From positions 62,001 to 126,000 of the forward strand of contig NZ_JANUEQ010000011.1 of the NCBI RefSeq assembly GCF_024807845.1: DNA of 64,000 nt. Direction: 5' to 3'. Each line of letters starts with the position of its first letter. The stretch's first letter is position 1. The notes under the pieces are model-generated. The model searched no databases and had not been told where the DNA came from. It saw only the letters and a program-made list of their open reading frames with translations. Made by a program: the position numbers and the translations under genes. This DNA comes from Klebsiella sp. BIGb0407 (lineage in GTDB: Bacteria > Pseudomonadota > Gammaproteobacteria > Enterobacterales > Enterobacteriaceae). Shown piece by piece: positions 1-9,623 of the stretch.

Positions 1-652
1 GTACGACCTGATACCCGCTATCAATAAGCTTTCCGGCAAGAGTGGCATAGTGATAATGCGGCCAGCGTTTCGCCGGGCCAAACTCTGCACCCGGACAAAA
101 ACCGATAATCGGCCTTGTTCTGTCAAGTGAGAACGCGCTACACAGACGAGCCTGCTCATCTTCAGTCACACTAAGTTTTGGCCATAACAGCGGCTGTGGC
201 AGATCTTTAGCTGATGCTATTAATGACTTGTCATAGGCCAGGGCGACATAACGCTGCACCATCAAAGGGAAGGCGGGTTTGTCCAAAACACGAATATCAT
301 TTAACAAGCCATAACGCATTTCTCCGCGCCAGCCGACTCGCTGCTTGATACCCGCAAAAAAAGGTACCAGGGCAGATTTAAACGAATTAGGCAGAATATA
401 AGCCCGGTCATAGCCTTTATTTCGCAGGCTATGGCCTAACCGCCGGCGTTCGCTAAGCTCCAGTGCACCATGCCCGAGCGGCATGGCAATAGCTTCATTC
501 ACTTCAGGCATCCGTGCTAACAGAGGACGGCACCATGCAGGTGCCATCACATCGATTATTGCCTGGGGATATCGCGCCTTGAGCGTACGATAAAGACTTT
601 GTGACATCATCATGTCACCCACCCATGACGGGCCAATCACCAGAATTTTCAT
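1..652 (-). CDS. waaF: ADP-heptose:LPS heptosyltransferase II, 3' end outside window
   Basis: Partial gene: the start codon is at 652 and the frame stays open to the window edge, giving about 217 of the roughly 350 residues usual for the family. The translated N-terminus begins MKILVIGPSWVGDMMMSQSL, the glycine-rich start of GT-B family 9 heptosyltransferases, and includes GFCPGAEFGPAKRWP, the nucleotide-sugar site of the C-terminal half. WaaF adds the second heptose to the inner core of lipopolysaccharide at the cytoplasmic face of the inner membrane. It lies 16 bp downstream of hldD, which makes its donor substrate, in the same order as in E. coli. The waaF assignment rests on the start motif and on this neighbour. 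Confidence 0.93.
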   Translation of the reverse strand, partial: MKILVIGPSWVGDMMMSQSLYRTLKARYPQAIIDVMAPAWCRPLLARMPEVNEAIAMPLGHGALELSERRRLGHSLRNKGYDRAYILPNSFKSALVPFFAGIKQRVGWRGEMRYGLLNDIRVLDKPAFPLMVQRYVALAYDKSLIASAKDLPQPLLWPKLSVTEDEQARLCSAFSLDRTRPIIGFCPGAEFGPAKRWPHYHYATLAGKLIDSGYQVV

Positions 653-668
653 GCGTTATTTAGCCTGC

Positions 669-1601
669 TTACACACCAGGGTTTAGCCATTTCATATATT
701 CCGCAACGCCTTCGGCTACGGTTTTGAATGGCTTATCGTAGCCAGCAGCACGCAGATTCGTCAGGTCAGCTTGGGTAAATGCCTGGTAGCGTCCTTTGAG
801 TTTATCCGGGAAAGGTATGTATTCAATGCTGCCTTGTTTGTGGAAAGCTAGTGCTGCATCGGCTACCGCCTGGAATGATTCTGCGCGGCCTGTTCCACAG
901 TTATAAATACCGGATACACCGTTTTCCCAGAACCACAGATTAACCGCAGCAACATCACCCACGTAAACAAAATCACGTTTGAAACTGTCACTGCCTTCGA
1001 ATAATTTCGGGTTCTCGCCATTGTTTAATTGATTATTTAAATGGAAAGCGACGCTGGCCATACTTCCTTTATGCCCTTCACGCGGTCCGTAGACATTGAA
1101 ATAGCGAAAACCAGTAATCTGAGAGTTAGCTTCAGGCAGAATTTGACGAACATATTCGTCGAACAGGAATTTAGAGTAGCCGTAAACGTTTAGCGGCTGC
1201 TCATACTGACGAGACTCGATAAAATCCTGGTTACGGCCACCATAGGTTGCCGCAGAGGAGGCGTACAAAAATGGAATTTCACGATCAAGACAATAATGAA
1301 GCAGCTCTTTAGAGTACTGATAGTTATTATCCATCATGTACTTACCATCCCACTCAGTGGTTGAAGAGCAGGCTCCTTCATGGAATACGGCTTCAACATC
1401 ACCAAACGACTCATCCGCTAGCAATTGGATAAGAAAATCTTCTTTATCCATATAGTCTGCGATATCGAGGTCAGCAAGGTTAACGAATTTGGTTCCGTCT
1501 TTCAGGTTATCAACAACCAGAATGTCTCTGTAACCTTTCTCGTTAAGAGATTTAATAATGTTGCTGCCGATCATGCCAGCGCCGCCAGTCACAATAATCA
1601 T
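669..1601 (-). CDS. hldD: ADP-L-glycero-D-manno-heptose 6-epimerase
   Basis: 310 residues, full length for HldD (also called rfaD/waaD). It converts ADP-D-glycero-heptose to the L-glycero form, the donor for LPS inner-core heptosyltransferases. An N-terminal Rossmann motif GGAGMIG (residues 6-12) binds NADP, an SSAATYG strand (115-121) follows, and the catalytic Tyr140 and Lys144 sit in YGYSK. It is followed after 16 bp by waaF, so the two are very probably co-transcribed. In E. coli the yibB-kbl-tdh-waaH block lies between this gene and yibQ; here only 273 bp separate hldD from yibQ. Confidence 0.97.
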   Translation of the reverse strand: MIIVTGGAGMIGSNIIKSLNEKGYRDILVVDNLKDGTKFVNLADLDIADYMDKEDFLIQLLADESFGDVEAVFHEGACSSTTEWDGKYMMDNNYQYSKELLHYCLDREIPFLYASSAATYGGRNQDFIESRQYEQPLNVYGYSKFLFDEYVRQILPEANSQITGFRYFNVYGPREGHKGSMASVAFHLNNQLNNGENPKLFEGSDSFKRDFVYVGDVAAVNLWFWENGVSGIYNCGTGRAESFQAVADAALAFHKQGSIEYIPFPDKLKGRYQAFTQADLTNLRAAGYDKPFKTVAEGVAEYMKWLNPGV

Positions 1602-1874
1602 ATGCTTAACCTTTAAAAGATGAGAGCCGTAAGACCGTATGTCTCAGGCGTGAATTACCCTGATTATAACATTACAATGAGATCCCGCATAATGACGGGA
1701 GTTATTAGAAATGGTTAATAATGCGTAAATAAGTGATTTTTTGAATTAAAAAACCGCCATTTAATTCATTTGTAGTATTAAATTTCAGTGTGGTGAGTGC
1801 AGAGAAACAGACCGCTTTGATACCCGGTAACTGAGTCTGTCTCTGTATTATCTGCGGCGCATCCTGGAGCTAAA
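1602..1874. other. intergenic region between yibQ and hldD; no gene
   Basis: This 273-bp stretch is AT-rich on the hldD side and should carry the hldD-waaF promoter, since both flanking genes are on the - strand. I see no convincing ORF and no strong terminator hairpin with a T-run. E. coli has waaH, tdh, kbl and yibB at this place; none is represented here, even as a fragment I can recognise. Confidence 0.6.
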
Positions 1875-2843
1875 TCAGTGTTTCTCTGTTACTTGATGCT
1901 CTGTCGTCGCTGGCCACTGCTGTATCAGATAGTTTATCGCACGATCTTTAACACCACCGAAAGTCTCTATCAGCACATTAAAGTAAGTCGTAACGTAGAC
2001 TGGCTCTATCGGCTGCTTAGGTTTACAAAGCTGTACACCACGGAACGGATTACGCGGAGGCGTTTTTACGGGCTTAGTCTGCGGTGTTGTTGGCCTGACT
2101 GGCGTAGAGGTATCGGTATAAGTTTCGTTCAGTAAGCTACTCGGACGGACCAGGGTAATATCTGAAGGTAAATCAGAGACCATTTGCTTAAGAACGCGAA
2201 CAGTGGACGGATGGGGGTGGCCGATGGCAATAGCAGAGCCTGTCTTGCGCGCTACTTGTATCGCCCGGTTGAACTGAGTACGAATATCAGCCTCTTTCTG
2301 GCTATCATCAAGAAAGACCTTACGTTTAATCACCTTAACCCGGGTGCCGTTAGCCGCGCGCATTGCCTGGCTATTACCGATGGTCATGCTATCAAGGAAA
2401 AAGAGATTATATTGCTCCAGCGCCTGCATCACTTTCTGCATACCAAACAGATTTGAGGTCATGGCGCTGCCCATATGGTTATTCAGGCCAACAGCATGGG
2501 GAACTTTATTGACCGCATCACGAATAATACGCTCTATCTCACTGCTGCTCATTTCTGGGCGCAGCGTGTCTTTTTCCAGTGGCTGCTTGCTCAATGGTGC
2601 CATCGGGAGATGAATTAACACCTCATGCCCCAGATTATGAGCCTTGACGGCCATTTCGTGAGCATGAGGTGCATTAGGAAGTACGGCAACAGAGATATTG
2701 GGAGATAAAGCCAGGATCTGATTTTCCTGAGACGGACGATAGCCAAAGTCGTCAATGACAATCGCCAGTTTGCCGGCAAATGCTGAGCCAGTCAGCATTA
2801 ACCCGCAGCTAAAGAGAACACGCAATGTACGAAGCAGTGGCAA
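1875..2843 (-). CDS. yibQ: YibQ, periplasmic polysaccharide-deacetylase-fold protein
   Basis: 322 residues. A signal peptide (about residues 1-23, ending SAFA) precedes a divergent polysaccharide deacetylase domain (Pfam Div_deacetylase) starting GKLAIVIDDFGYRP and containing NNHMGSAMT and IAIGHPHP, the metal- and substrate-pocket segments. The first codon is TTG at 2843; a GGGGA Shine-Dalgarno-like sequence lies about 9 bases upstream, inside the end of envC. The proline/threonine-rich tail after residue 245 is typical. It follows envC by 3 bp, so the two are translationally close and share a transcript, as in E. coli. The biochemical function of YibQ is not established to my knowledge. Confidence 0.9.
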   Translation of the reverse strand: MPLLRTLRVLFSCGLMLTGSAFAGKLAIVIDDFGYRPSQENQILALSPNISVAVLPNAPHAHEMAVKAHNLGHEVLIHLPMAPLSKQPLEKDTLRPEMSSSEIERIIRDAVNKVPHAVGLNNHMGSAMTSNLFGMQKVMQALEQYNLFFLDSMTIGNSQAMRAANGTRVKVIKRKVFLDDSQKEADIRTQFNRAIQVARKTGSAIAIGHPHPSTVRVLKQMVSDLPSDITLVRPSSLLNETYTDTSTPVRPTTPQTKPVKTPPRNPFRGVQLCKPKQPIEPVYVTTYFNVLIETFGGVKDRAINYLIQQWPATTEHQVTEKH

Positions 2844-2846
2844 AAC

Positions 2847-4109
2847 TTATTTCCCCAACCACGGTTGTGGATTGACGGCCAGGCCCTGGCGGCGAATTTC
2901 AAAATAAAGTGATGGACGGCCCTGGCCACCACTGCTACCGACAAGCGCAATAGGCTGACCGGCGCGAACCTGAGTGCCGACTTTGACCAGCGCGCTTTGG
3001 TTATAGCCATAGAGACTCATATCACCTTTACCATGCTCCACGACCACAACCAGGCCATAGCCCTGTAGCCAGTCGGCAAGGATCACGCGCCCGTCGGCAA
3101 TGGCTTTCACTTCAGAACCTTCTGGCGCTGAAATAACGATACCCTTCCAACGTAGTTCACCTTGTAGCCTTTCGCCATAGCGATGAAGTAATGAACCACG
3201 TGCAGGCCAGTAAGCATCACCTCTTGGCGCACCGAGTCCACCGGTACGTGAAATCAGTGAACGTTCATTATCGGTTGGTTTATAGGTGGACCCTTTTTTG
3301 GTCGCTTCCTGCTGACGTTCACGGACTTTCTGAGCTTCACGTGCTTCTTGCTCGGCACGGGCTTTGGCAGCCGCCGCGGCACGGGCTATCTGATTCTGGA
3401 GACGCGTCTCATTCTGACGCATTTCGGTTAACTTCTGCTGACCCTGCTGGAGCGATGATTCCAGGCTTGCGAGCGTTTTTTGTCGCTGATTACGCGCACT
3501 TTCTAGCTTAGCTTGCTGAGCCTGTTGCTCGTAAAGCAGCGTTTGTTGTTCACTCTGCTTTTCTTCCAGGGCTGCTTTTTGTGTAGCGACTTCTTCTTTG
3601 GTCTGCCTCAGGTCGATAATCGTTTGCTGACGGGCGGCATTCAGATAACCGAAATAAGCCTGCAGACGCTGGCCACGCTGGCTCTCTTCGCCGCTGAGAA
3701 GAAACTGCATGCCACTGTGTTCTCCCTGGCGAAAAGCGGCATCTAACTGCGCTGCCAGGTTACGCTCCTGAGTTGCCTGCTGTTTTTGCAGCTTTGCCAG
3801 AGAAGCGTTCATCTCTGCGACCTGGCGATTTAAAATAGCGAGCGTATTTCGGGTTTCATGGAGCTTGCTACTGGCGGCAGCAATCTCTTGTTCCTGGGCT
3901 CTAAGCTGGTTGAGTAATACCGAGCGCTGTTGCTGCTGCTGGCGAACCTGGCGTTCCTGAGTGGCTATGTTTTGCTGCAGAGACTTCAATTCTTCCGCAT
4001 TATTGGCGTGAGCGGGGAATGTGCACAACAAAACACCAGCACTGAACAGGCTGGCGTAGATAACGGGTTTTATGGCCCAGACTTTCAATAAAATTGTTGT
4101 GTCCCTCAT
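2847..4109 (-). CDS. envC: murein hydrolase activator EnvC
   Basis: 420 residues, against 419 in E. coli. It has an N-terminal signal peptide (to about residue 35, ending PAHA), a long coiled coil (about 37-265, very rich in Q, R and A) and a C-terminal LytM/peptidase M23-like domain (about 300-420). In the family this domain is degenerate: it activates the amidases AmiA and AmiB at the septum rather than cutting peptidoglycan, and is controlled by FtsEX. The start is ATG. In E. coli gpmM lies directly upstream in the same orientation; here it is missing, so envC must have its own promoter in the 379-bp upstream gap. Confidence 0.96.
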   Translation of the reverse strand: MRDTTILLKVWAIKPVIYASLFSAGVLLCTFPAHANNAEELKSLQQNIATQERQVRQQQQQRSVLLNQLRAQEQEIAAASSKLHETRNTLAILNRQVAEMNASLAKLQKQQATQERNLAAQLDAAFRQGEHSGMQFLLSGEESQRGQRLQAYFGYLNAARQQTIIDLRQTKEEVATQKAALEEKQSEQQTLLYEQQAQQAKLESARNQRQKTLASLESSLQQGQQKLTEMRQNETRLQNQIARAAAAAKARAEQEAREAQKVRERQQEATKKGSTYKPTDNERSLISRTGGLGAPRGDAYWPARGSLLHRYGERLQGELRWKGIVISAPEGSEVKAIADGRVILADWLQGYGLVVVVEHGKGDMSLYGYNQSALVKVGTQVRAGQPIALVGSSGGQGRPSLYFEIRRQGLAVNPQPWLGK

Positions 4110-4488
4110 AGCTTAGGATTATTTCACGATGAACAGTGGCTTACCAGTCATCTGTTAATCCGTTCCTTGTCGCAATAGTATACTGAAAGAGTTTGCATCC
4201 ATGTTCGTTAATCTATTGTATACGCTTGATGCTGAGACTGGGTGACAGAGATATCGTTCCAATGGTGAAATCATTTTTATTCACGATAAATGACAGTCGG
4301 TAACTAGACATCTCTTTACAAAAATGGCTTGAATTATTGCGAGTTTTATTCAGAAACAACATTTTTTTAGTAACAAACCGCAGAATACGCATAACATCGC
4401 CCAGACTGGCTGTAATTGACGCAACGCGAATGTATACTCGCTACCTGGTTTTTCTTATTTAATACATAGTCGGGAGTGACTACCCCCC
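4110..4488. other. divergent envC/yibN intergenic region; gpmM absent
   Basis: 379 bp without a gene. E. coli has gpmM (cofactor-independent phosphoglycerate mutase, about 514 codons) here, read with envC; no fragment of it is recognisable. The sequence is AT-rich and must hold the divergent promoters. TATACT at 4433-4438 is a possible -10 element for yibN, but its best -35 candidate at conventional spacing is weak. Confidence 0.6.
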
Positions 4489-4920
4489 ATGCAAGAAATT
4501 ATGCAATTCGTTGGCCGCCATCCTATCCTCAGCCTGGCGTGGGTTGGCTTACTGGCAGCCGTACTGTTCACCACCTTTAAGGGTTTAGCCTCTAAAGTAA
4601 AAGTGATAACTCGTGGCGAAACAACCCGTTTAATTAACCAGGAAGATGCTGTTGTGGTTGATGTTCGTTCACGTGATGATTTCCGTAAAGGACACATCGC
4701 TAACGCCATCAATGTACCAGCCGGTGATATTAAAAAAGGCACTTTTGGTGAGCTGGATAAGTTTAAAGAGAAAGCGCTCATTGTGGTATGTAGCAATGGC
4801 ATGGCTTCTCAGGAGCCTGCAAATTTACTGTATAAAGCGGGTTTCGCGAAAGTCTCTTTGCTGAAAGAAGGTATTTCGGGTTGGTCAGGTGAAAACCTGC
4901 CATTAGTTCGTGGTAAATAA
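4489..4920 (+). CDS. yibN: YibN, membrane-anchored rhodanese-like protein
   Basis: 143 residues. One N-terminal transmembrane segment (about residues 12-30) is followed by a rhodanese domain (about 42-139) with [15 protein letters not shown] and the C-terminal [10 protein letters not shown]. The active-site loop here reads CSNGMAS with a cysteine at residue 101. As I recall it, the E. coli protein has an aspartate at this position, so this copy may keep sulfurtransferase chemistry; that is inference. In the family it is an inner-membrane protein that has been connected to protein translocation. It is followed closely by grxC and secB, the standard order. Confidence 0.93.
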   Translation: MQEIMQFVGRHPILSLAWVGLLAAVLFTTFKGLASKVKVITRGETTRLINQEDAVVVDVRSRDDFRKGHIANAINVPAGDIKKGTFGELDKFKEKALIVVCSNGMASQEPANLLYKAGFAKVSLLKEGISGWSGENLPLVRGK

Positions 4921-4943
4921 TCTGCAGAATAGACAGGTAGATC

Positions 4944-5195
4944 ATGGCGAAAATTGAAATCTATACCAAAGCGACATGCCCATATTGCCATCGTGCAAAA
5001 GCGCTCCTGAACACTAAAGGTGTTACTTTCCAGGAGTTGCCTATTGATGGTGATGCGGCAAAGCGGGAAGAGATGATCGGCCGCAGTGGCAGAACGACGG
5101 TGCCACAGATTTTTATTGATGCACAGCACATTGGCGGTTGCGATGACTTGTATGCCTTAGACGCTCGTGGTGGACTTGATCCGCTGCTTGGCTAA
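4944..5195 (+). CDS. grxC: glutaredoxin 3
   Basis: 83 residues, the usual length of Grx3. The dithiol active site CPYC is at residues 12-15, and the glutathione-binding TVP (about 52-54) and GGCDD (64-68) motifs are present. The product is a cytoplasmic glutathione-dependent disulfide reductase able to serve as electron donor to ribonucleotide reductase. It lies 23 bp after yibN and 58 bp before secB, in a likely yibN-grxC-secB-gpsA transcript. Confidence 0.97.
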   Translation: MAKIEIYTKATCPYCHRAKALLNTKGVTFQELPIDGDAAKREEMIGRSGRTTVPQIFIDAQHIGGCDDLYALDARGGLDPLLG

Positions 5196-5253
5196 GGCAA
5201 TATAAATTTATTATCGTAGAATTATGCACATTTAAAATTAAAGGGTTTTCATA

Positions 5254-5721
5254 ATGTCAGAACAAAACAGTACCGAAATGGCTTTCCAGATCCAGCGTGT
5301 TTATACCAAGGATGTTTCTTTTGAAGCCCCGGCAGCACCTCACGTATTCCAAAAAGAATGGCAGCCAGAAGTTAAGCTGGACTTAGACACCGCTTCCAGC
5401 CAGCTGGCAGACGATGTGTATGAAGTTGTTTTACGCGTGACTGTTACTGCAACTTTGGGCGAAGAGACTGCTTTCCTGTGTGAAGTACAGCAGGCAGGTA
5501 TTTTCTCTATCGGCGGTATTGAAGGCAACCAGCTGGCACATTGCCTGGGTGCATACTGCCCGAACATCCTGTTCCCGTATGCACGTGAATGCATCACCAG
5601 CCTTGTATCTCGTGGTACTTTCCCGCAGCTGAACCTTGCTCCAGTAAACTTCGATGCATTGTTCATGAGCTATTTGCAGCAGCAAGCGGGTGAAGGCGCT
5701 GAAAAACCTCAGGATGCCTGA
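5254..5721 (+). CDS. secB: protein-export chaperone SecB
   Basis: 155 residues, the same as E. coli SecB. SecB forms a cytosolic tetramer that holds preproteins unfolded and hands them to SecA. The conserved segments [18 protein letters not shown] and the acidic/hydrophobic C-terminal region ([20 protein letters not shown]) are present. The stop codon TGA overlaps the ATG of gpsA by one base (TGATG), so gpsA is translationally coupled to it, as in E. coli. Confidence 0.97.
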   Translation: MSEQNSTEMAFQIQRVYTKDVSFEAPAAPHVFQKEWQPEVKLDLDTASSQLADDVYEVVLRVTVTATLGEETAFLCEVQQAGIFSIGGIEGNQLAHCLGAYCPNILFPYARECITSLVSRGTFPQLNLAPVNFDALFMSYLQQQAGEGAEKPQDA

Positions 5722-6740
5722 TGGACGGCGTTAATGCTTCAATGACAGTTATCGGTGCCGGTTCTTACGGCACCGCTCTCGCTATCACACTAGCCAGGAA
5801 TGGTCACCACGTAGTGTTATGGGGACATGACCCTAAACATATCGCTACGCTTCAGGCTGACCGTTGCAATGTGGCTTTTCTTCCTGACGTCCCTTTTCCG
5901 GATACATTACATCTGGAAAGCAATCTGTCGACGGCGTTAAGCGCGAGCCGTAATATTCTGGTTGTTGTACCGAGCCATGTTTTTGGTAATGTACTGCACC
6001 AGATTAAGCCGCTGATGCGTGCGGATGCTCGTATTGTCTGGGCCACCAAAGGTCTGGAAGCTGAAACCGGACGGTTACTGCAAGATGTCGCTCGTGAAGT
6101 TCTCGGCGATGATATTCCGCTAGCGGTTATTTCAGGTCCAAGTTTTGCGAAAGAACTGGCGGCGGGTTTACCGACAGCCATTTCACTGGCAGCCACCGAT
6201 GCCGAGTTTACTGACGATCTACAGCATTTGTTGCATTGCGGTAAAAGCTTCCGTGTTTACAGTAATCCAGATTTTATTGGCGTTCAGCTTGGCGGTGCGG
6301 TAAAAAATGTTATCGCTATCGGTGCAGGTATGTCGGACGGGATTGGTTTTGGTGCTAATGCCAGAACGGCGCTGATAACCCGTGGCCTCGCGGAAATGAC
6401 TCGTTTAGGCAGCGCATTAGGCGCTTCGCCAGAAACCTTTATGGGTATGGCGGGATTAGGCGATCTGGTACTGACCTGTACCGATAACCAGTCGCGTAAC
6501 CGACGCTTTGGTATGATGCTCGGACAGGGGCTGGATGTTGATGCTGCCCAGCAGCAGATAGGGCAGGTTGTTGAAGGTTACCGTAATACCAAAGAAGTCC
6601 GTGAGCTGGCATCGCGTGTTGGGGTTGAAATGCCCATTACCGAAGAAATTTATCAGGTCTTGTATTGCGGAAAAAACGTACGCGAGGCAGCATTAACTCT
6701 GCTTGGCCGTACACGCAAAGATGAAAGAAGTCGCCAGTAA
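5721..6740 (+). CDS. gpsA: sn-glycerol-3-phosphate dehydrogenase [NAD(P)+]
   Basis: 339 residues, against 339 in E. coli. GpsA reduces dihydroxyacetone phosphate to sn-glycerol 3-phosphate for phospholipid synthesis. The N-terminal nucleotide-binding motif [10 protein letters not shown] (about residues 12-21), the substrate-site segment [15 protein letters not shown] with its catalytic lysine, and [10 protein letters not shown] are all present. The ATG overlaps the secB stop. A hairpin with a T-rich tail follows at 6770-6803, before cysE. Confidence 0.97.
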   Translation: MDGVNASMTVIGAGSYGTALAITLARNGHHVVLWGHDPKHIATLQADRCNVAFLPDVPFPDTLHLESNLSTALSASRNILVVVPSHVFGNVLHQIKPLMRADARIVWATKGLEAETGRLLQDVAREVLGDDIPLAVISGPSFAKELAAGLPTAISLAATDAEFTDDLQHLLHCGKSFRVYSNPDFIGVQLGGAVKNVIAIGAGMSDGIGFGANARTALITRGLAEMTRLGSALGASPETFMGMAGLGDLVLTCTDNQSRNRRFGMMLGQGLDVDAAQQQIGQVVEGYRNTKEVRELASRVGVEMPITEEIYQVLYCGKNVREAALTLLGRTRKDERSRQ

Positions 6741-6769
6741 TAGGCGATATCTCGTCATGCTGTAACCAA

Positions 6770-6803
6770 AGCGCCCTGGCACTGGTTGTCGGGCGTTATT
6801 TTT
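6770..6803 (+). terminator. partial terminator/attenuator hairpin between gpsA and cysE
   Basis: AGCGCCC at 6770-6776 pairs with GGGCGTT at 6791-6797 (one G-T pair), followed by ATTTTTTAT. The loop is 14 bases. It ends the gpsA transcript wholly or in part; cysE starts only 17 bases later, so some read-through is expected. Confidence 0.6.
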
Positions 6804-6819
6804 TATCTGGAGAGAAGCA

Positions 6820-7641
6820 ATGTCGTCTGAAGAACTGGATATGGTGTGGAACAATATTAAAGCGGAAGCGCGAGCGCTTGCCGATTGTGAACCGATGTTA
6901 GCCAGTTTTTACCACGCGGCGTTGCTAAAGCATGACAATCTTGGTAGTGCTCTGAGCTATATGCTGGCCAATAAACTGGCCTCACCGATTATGCCAGCAA
7001 TTGCAATTCGTGAAATCGTTGAGGAAGCCTACAAGGCAGACCCGGCGATGATAGCATCAGCAGCCCTCGATATCGGTGCCGTACGCACCCGTGACCCGGC
7101 TGTCGATAAATACTCCACTCCCTTGCTTTATCTGAAAGGTTTCCATGCTCTCCAGGCCTACCGTATCGGTCACTGGCTTTGGAAAGAAGGGCGTCAGGCG
7201 CTGGCTATTTTCTTGCAGAACCAAGTCTCGGTTTCATTCCAGGTGGATATCCATCCGGCAGCGAAAATTGGCTGCGGCATCATGCTTGACCACGCAACCG
7301 GCATTGTTGTGGGTGAAACGGCGGTCATTGAGAATGATGTCTCGATTTTGCAGGGCGTGACTTTAGGCGGAACCGGAAAAACCAGCGGTGACCGTCACCC
7401 GAAAATTCGTGAAGGCGTGATGATTGGCGCGGGCGCAAAAATTCTCGGTAATATTGAGGTGGGTATCGGCGCTAAAATAGGAGCCGGGTCGGTGGTATTA
7501 CAGCCGGTTCCTCCGCATACCACTGCCGCTGGAGTCCCCGCCCGGATTGTCGGTAAACCCGGTAGTGACAAGCCATCCATGGATATGGATCAGCACTTCA
7601 ACGGCATCAATAGCGGTTTTCAATACGGCGATGGTATTTAA
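6820..7641 (+). CDS. cysE: serine O-acetyltransferase
   Basis: 273 residues, the same as E. coli CysE. It acetylates L-serine with acetyl-CoA, the committed and feedback-inhibited step of cysteine synthesis. An N-terminal helical domain (about 1-140) is followed by a left-handed beta-helix of hexapeptide repeats (about 145-245) including [20 protein letters not shown], with the catalytic histidines, and the C-terminal tail that docks into CysK (ends QYGDGI, the isoleucine being the anchoring residue). The stop overlaps the convergent trmL stop by 4 bp. Confidence 0.97.
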   Translation: MSSEELDMVWNNIKAEARALADCEPMLASFYHAALLKHDNLGSALSYMLANKLASPIMPAIAIREIVEEAYKADPAMIASAALDIGAVRTRDPAVDKYSTPLLYLKGFHALQAYRIGHWLWKEGRQALAIFLQNQVSVSFQVDIHPAAKIGCGIMLDHATGIVVGETAVIENDVSILQGVTLGGTGKTSGDRHPKIREGVMIGAGAKILGNIEVGIGAKIGAGSVVLQPVPPHTTAAGVPARIVGKPGSDKPSMDMDQHFNGINSGFQYGDGI

Positions 7642-8111
7642 CGCTTCAGTTCGGCGCCAGAATAACCTAGCTGGCGCCAGGCTTCATAAACCACCACAGA
7701 GACCGCATTAGAGAGATTCATACTGCGGCTATTCGGCATCATCGGAATACGTATTTTTTGCTCAGCGGGCAGTGCATCCAGTATTGTCGCGGGTAATCCA
7801 CGCGTTTCCGGACCGAACATCAGATAGTCCCCTTCCTGATAGCTTACCGCGCTGTGAGCCGGCGTTCCTTTCGTCGTCAGGGCAAACAGGCGTTGAGGCT
7901 GTTCTGCCTCCTGAAATGCTTCATAGCTGGCATGACGCAATACGGCGGTAAATTCGTGGTAATCGAGCCCGGCACGACGCAGACGCTTATCATCCCAGGT
8001 AAAGCCCATAGGTTCGATGATATGCAGGCGGAAGCCGGTATTAGCGCACAGGCGAATAATATTCCCGGTATTAGGGGGGATCTCTGGTTCAAATAAGACG
8101 ATATTTAGCAT
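7638..8111 (-). CDS. trmL: tRNA (cytidine/uridine-2'-O-)-methyltransferase TrmL
   Basis: 157 residues, equal to E. coli TrmL (YibK). It is a SPOUT-family 2'-O-methyltransferase acting on the wobble base of tRNA-Leu. The SAM-binding trefoil-knot segments are visible: [13 protein letters not shown] near the start, FGPETRGLP in the middle and [15 protein letters not shown] near the end. It is convergent with cysE, the two stop codons overlapping. In E. coli the lld genes follow; here cpxA follows, as in other enterobacterial lineages. Confidence 0.97.
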   Translation of the reverse strand: MLNIVLFEPEIPPNTGNIIRLCANTGFRLHIIEPMGFTWDDKRLRRAGLDYHEFTAVLRHASYEAFQEAEQPQRLFALTTKGTPAHSAVSYQEGDYLMFGPETRGLPATILDALPAEQKIRIPMMPNSRSMNLSNAVSVVVYEAWRQLGYSGAELKR

Positions 8112-8212
8112 ACAACCCTCATCAGCAAGGGCTATAGAATAGCAAAATGGTCGTCAGGCAGAAATGGAAACCGTAGTCAGATACCGAGGCGAGGGATAGG
8201 ACGGATATTCAG

Positions 8213-8238
8213 CGGCGACAAAATGCACTTTGTCGCCG
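8213..8238 (-). terminator. hairpin downstream of cpxA
   Basis: A perfect 10-bp stem CGGCGACAAA / TTTGTCGCCG with a 6-base loop lies 12 bp past the cpxA stop. No T-run follows on the - strand, so it may be a 3'-end stabilising structure or a weak terminator rather than a classical one. Confidence 0.5.
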
Positions 8239-8249
8239 TGAGATCCGCT

Positions 8250-9623
8250 TTATTTACGGTGGTACAGAGGCAACCAGAGTACTAAGCGGAGCCCGCCCAG
8301 AGGGCTGTCCTCTGCTTTGACCCAACCCCGATGTTGCTGAACGGCGGTTTCGACAATCGCCAGCCCTAATCCGGTACCGCCTGACTCACGATCGCGCGCT
8401 TCGTCAGTACGATAGAATGGGCGGAATATCTGCTCCCGGTCATCAGGGCTGACTCCCGGGCCATCATCATCGACAGTCACAGTAATACCTTGATTATCGA
8501 CAGAGAAATTCACTGCTATTTTAGTGTGTGAGTAGCGTAGTGCATTACGAACGATATTCTCCAACGCACTCTCTAATGCATTAGGGTTACCGTACATCAG
8601 CCATGGCCCTGGTGGATAAGTGACTTCCAGAGATTTCCCCATCTGCTCTGCTTCGAAGGCTGCGTTATCCAGCATTTCAGACCAGATATGGTTGGCTTTT
8701 ATCGTCTCACTGACTAAGGCGTTTTGCTGCTGATTACGTGACATGACCAGCAAGTCATTAATCATACCGTCAAGACGCTGTGCTTCGGTTTCTATACGCT
8801 CAAGCTCTTTACTTTCACCACTACGTCGACGCAGTAATGCAGTTCCTAACTGGAGGCGTGTTAACGGTGTACGTAGCTCATGGGAAATATCAGACAATAG
8901 CCTTTGCTGGGCTGTCATCATCCTTTCTAAAGCGGTCACCATCTGATTAAAGCTGGCACCTGCTGCCTGGAACTCTTGCGGGCCGGCTTCCAGCTCAGGA
9001 TGTTGCCGTAAATTCCCCTGGGCCACTTCATCGGCAGCATTCTTCAGTTTTCTGGCGGGTTTTGCCAGACTCCAGGCAAGCCATAATAACAGCGGCGCAC
9101 TAACCAGCATGGTCACTATCAGTAACAGTAGCGGTCGGTCAAAAAGCAGGTTAATAAAGTCTGACTGTGAATTGCTGGCAGGACGAATCAGATACAATTG
9201 ATAGGCATCTTCACCATCTTCAACCGAGAACGGACCAACCAGTTCAACGCGACCATATTTCTTCTTTTGTGGCTGTTCAGCATTATCAGCCTGACCGATA
9301 AAATTACGGATAATCTGCATTTCATTATGCTGGGCACCGATCACCCGTCCTTCACTGGTAACCAGTAAAAGACGCTGACCGGGCGGTGCCCATTTATCAA
9401 TTGCACGAAATAATCGACGCCACCACATAAGATCATTGGGTGGATCAGCGGCCAGCTCAGCCTCGACATGCTGCTCAATCATGTAGCCTTGACGCTGTTC
9501 ATTTTCCATCAGTTCGGTCATCTGACGCGAGTCTAGCTTCGGCAGCATTAAGACCAGCATCAGAACCAAAGCCAGCGTGAGCCAGAAGATGGCAAAAATT
9601 CGTGCGGTAAGGCTACCTATCAT
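8250..9623 (-). CDS. cpxA: envelope stress sensor histidine kinase CpxA
   Basis: 457 residues, the same length as in E. coli. Two transmembrane segments (about 7-29 and 164-184) flank a periplasmic sensor domain. A HAMP linker, a HisKA domain with phospho-acceptor His248 in SHELRTPL, and a HATPase_c domain with NIVRNALRYS, DDDGPGV and GTGLGLAIV follow. CpxA autophosphorylates on envelope protein misfolding and transfers phosphate to CpxR; CpxP inhibits it. Its ATG overlaps the cpxR stop by 4 bp, giving translational coupling. Confidence 0.98.
   Translation of the reverse strand: MIGSLTARIFAIFWLTLALVLMLVLMLPKLDSRQMTELMENEQRQGYMIEQHVEAELAADPPNDLMWWRRLFRAIDKWAPPGQRLLLVTSEGRVIGAQHNEMQIIRNFIGQADNAEQPQKKKYGRVELVGPFSVEDGEDAYQLYLIRPASNSQSDFINLLFDRPLLLLIVTMLVSAPLLLWLAWSLAKPARKLKNAADEVAQGNLRQHPELEAGPQEFQAAGASFNQMVTALERMMTAQQRLLSDISHELRTPLTRLQLGTALLRRRSGESKELERIETEAQRLDGMINDLLVMSRNQQQNALVSETIKANHIWSEMLDNAAFEAEQMGKSLEVTYPPGPWLMYGNPNALESALENIVRNALRYSHTKIAVNFSVDNQGITVTVDDDGPGVSPDDREQIFRPFYRTDEARDRESGGTGLGLAIVETAVQQHRGWVKAEDSPLGGLRLVLWLPLYHRK

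Noticed and set aside
8112-8249. trmL-cpxA junction as a rearrangement breakpoint
   Set aside because: It differs from E. coli, but cysE-trmL-cpxRA adjacency is, as I recall, normal in other enterobacterial lineages, so it is likely ancestral order and not a local event.
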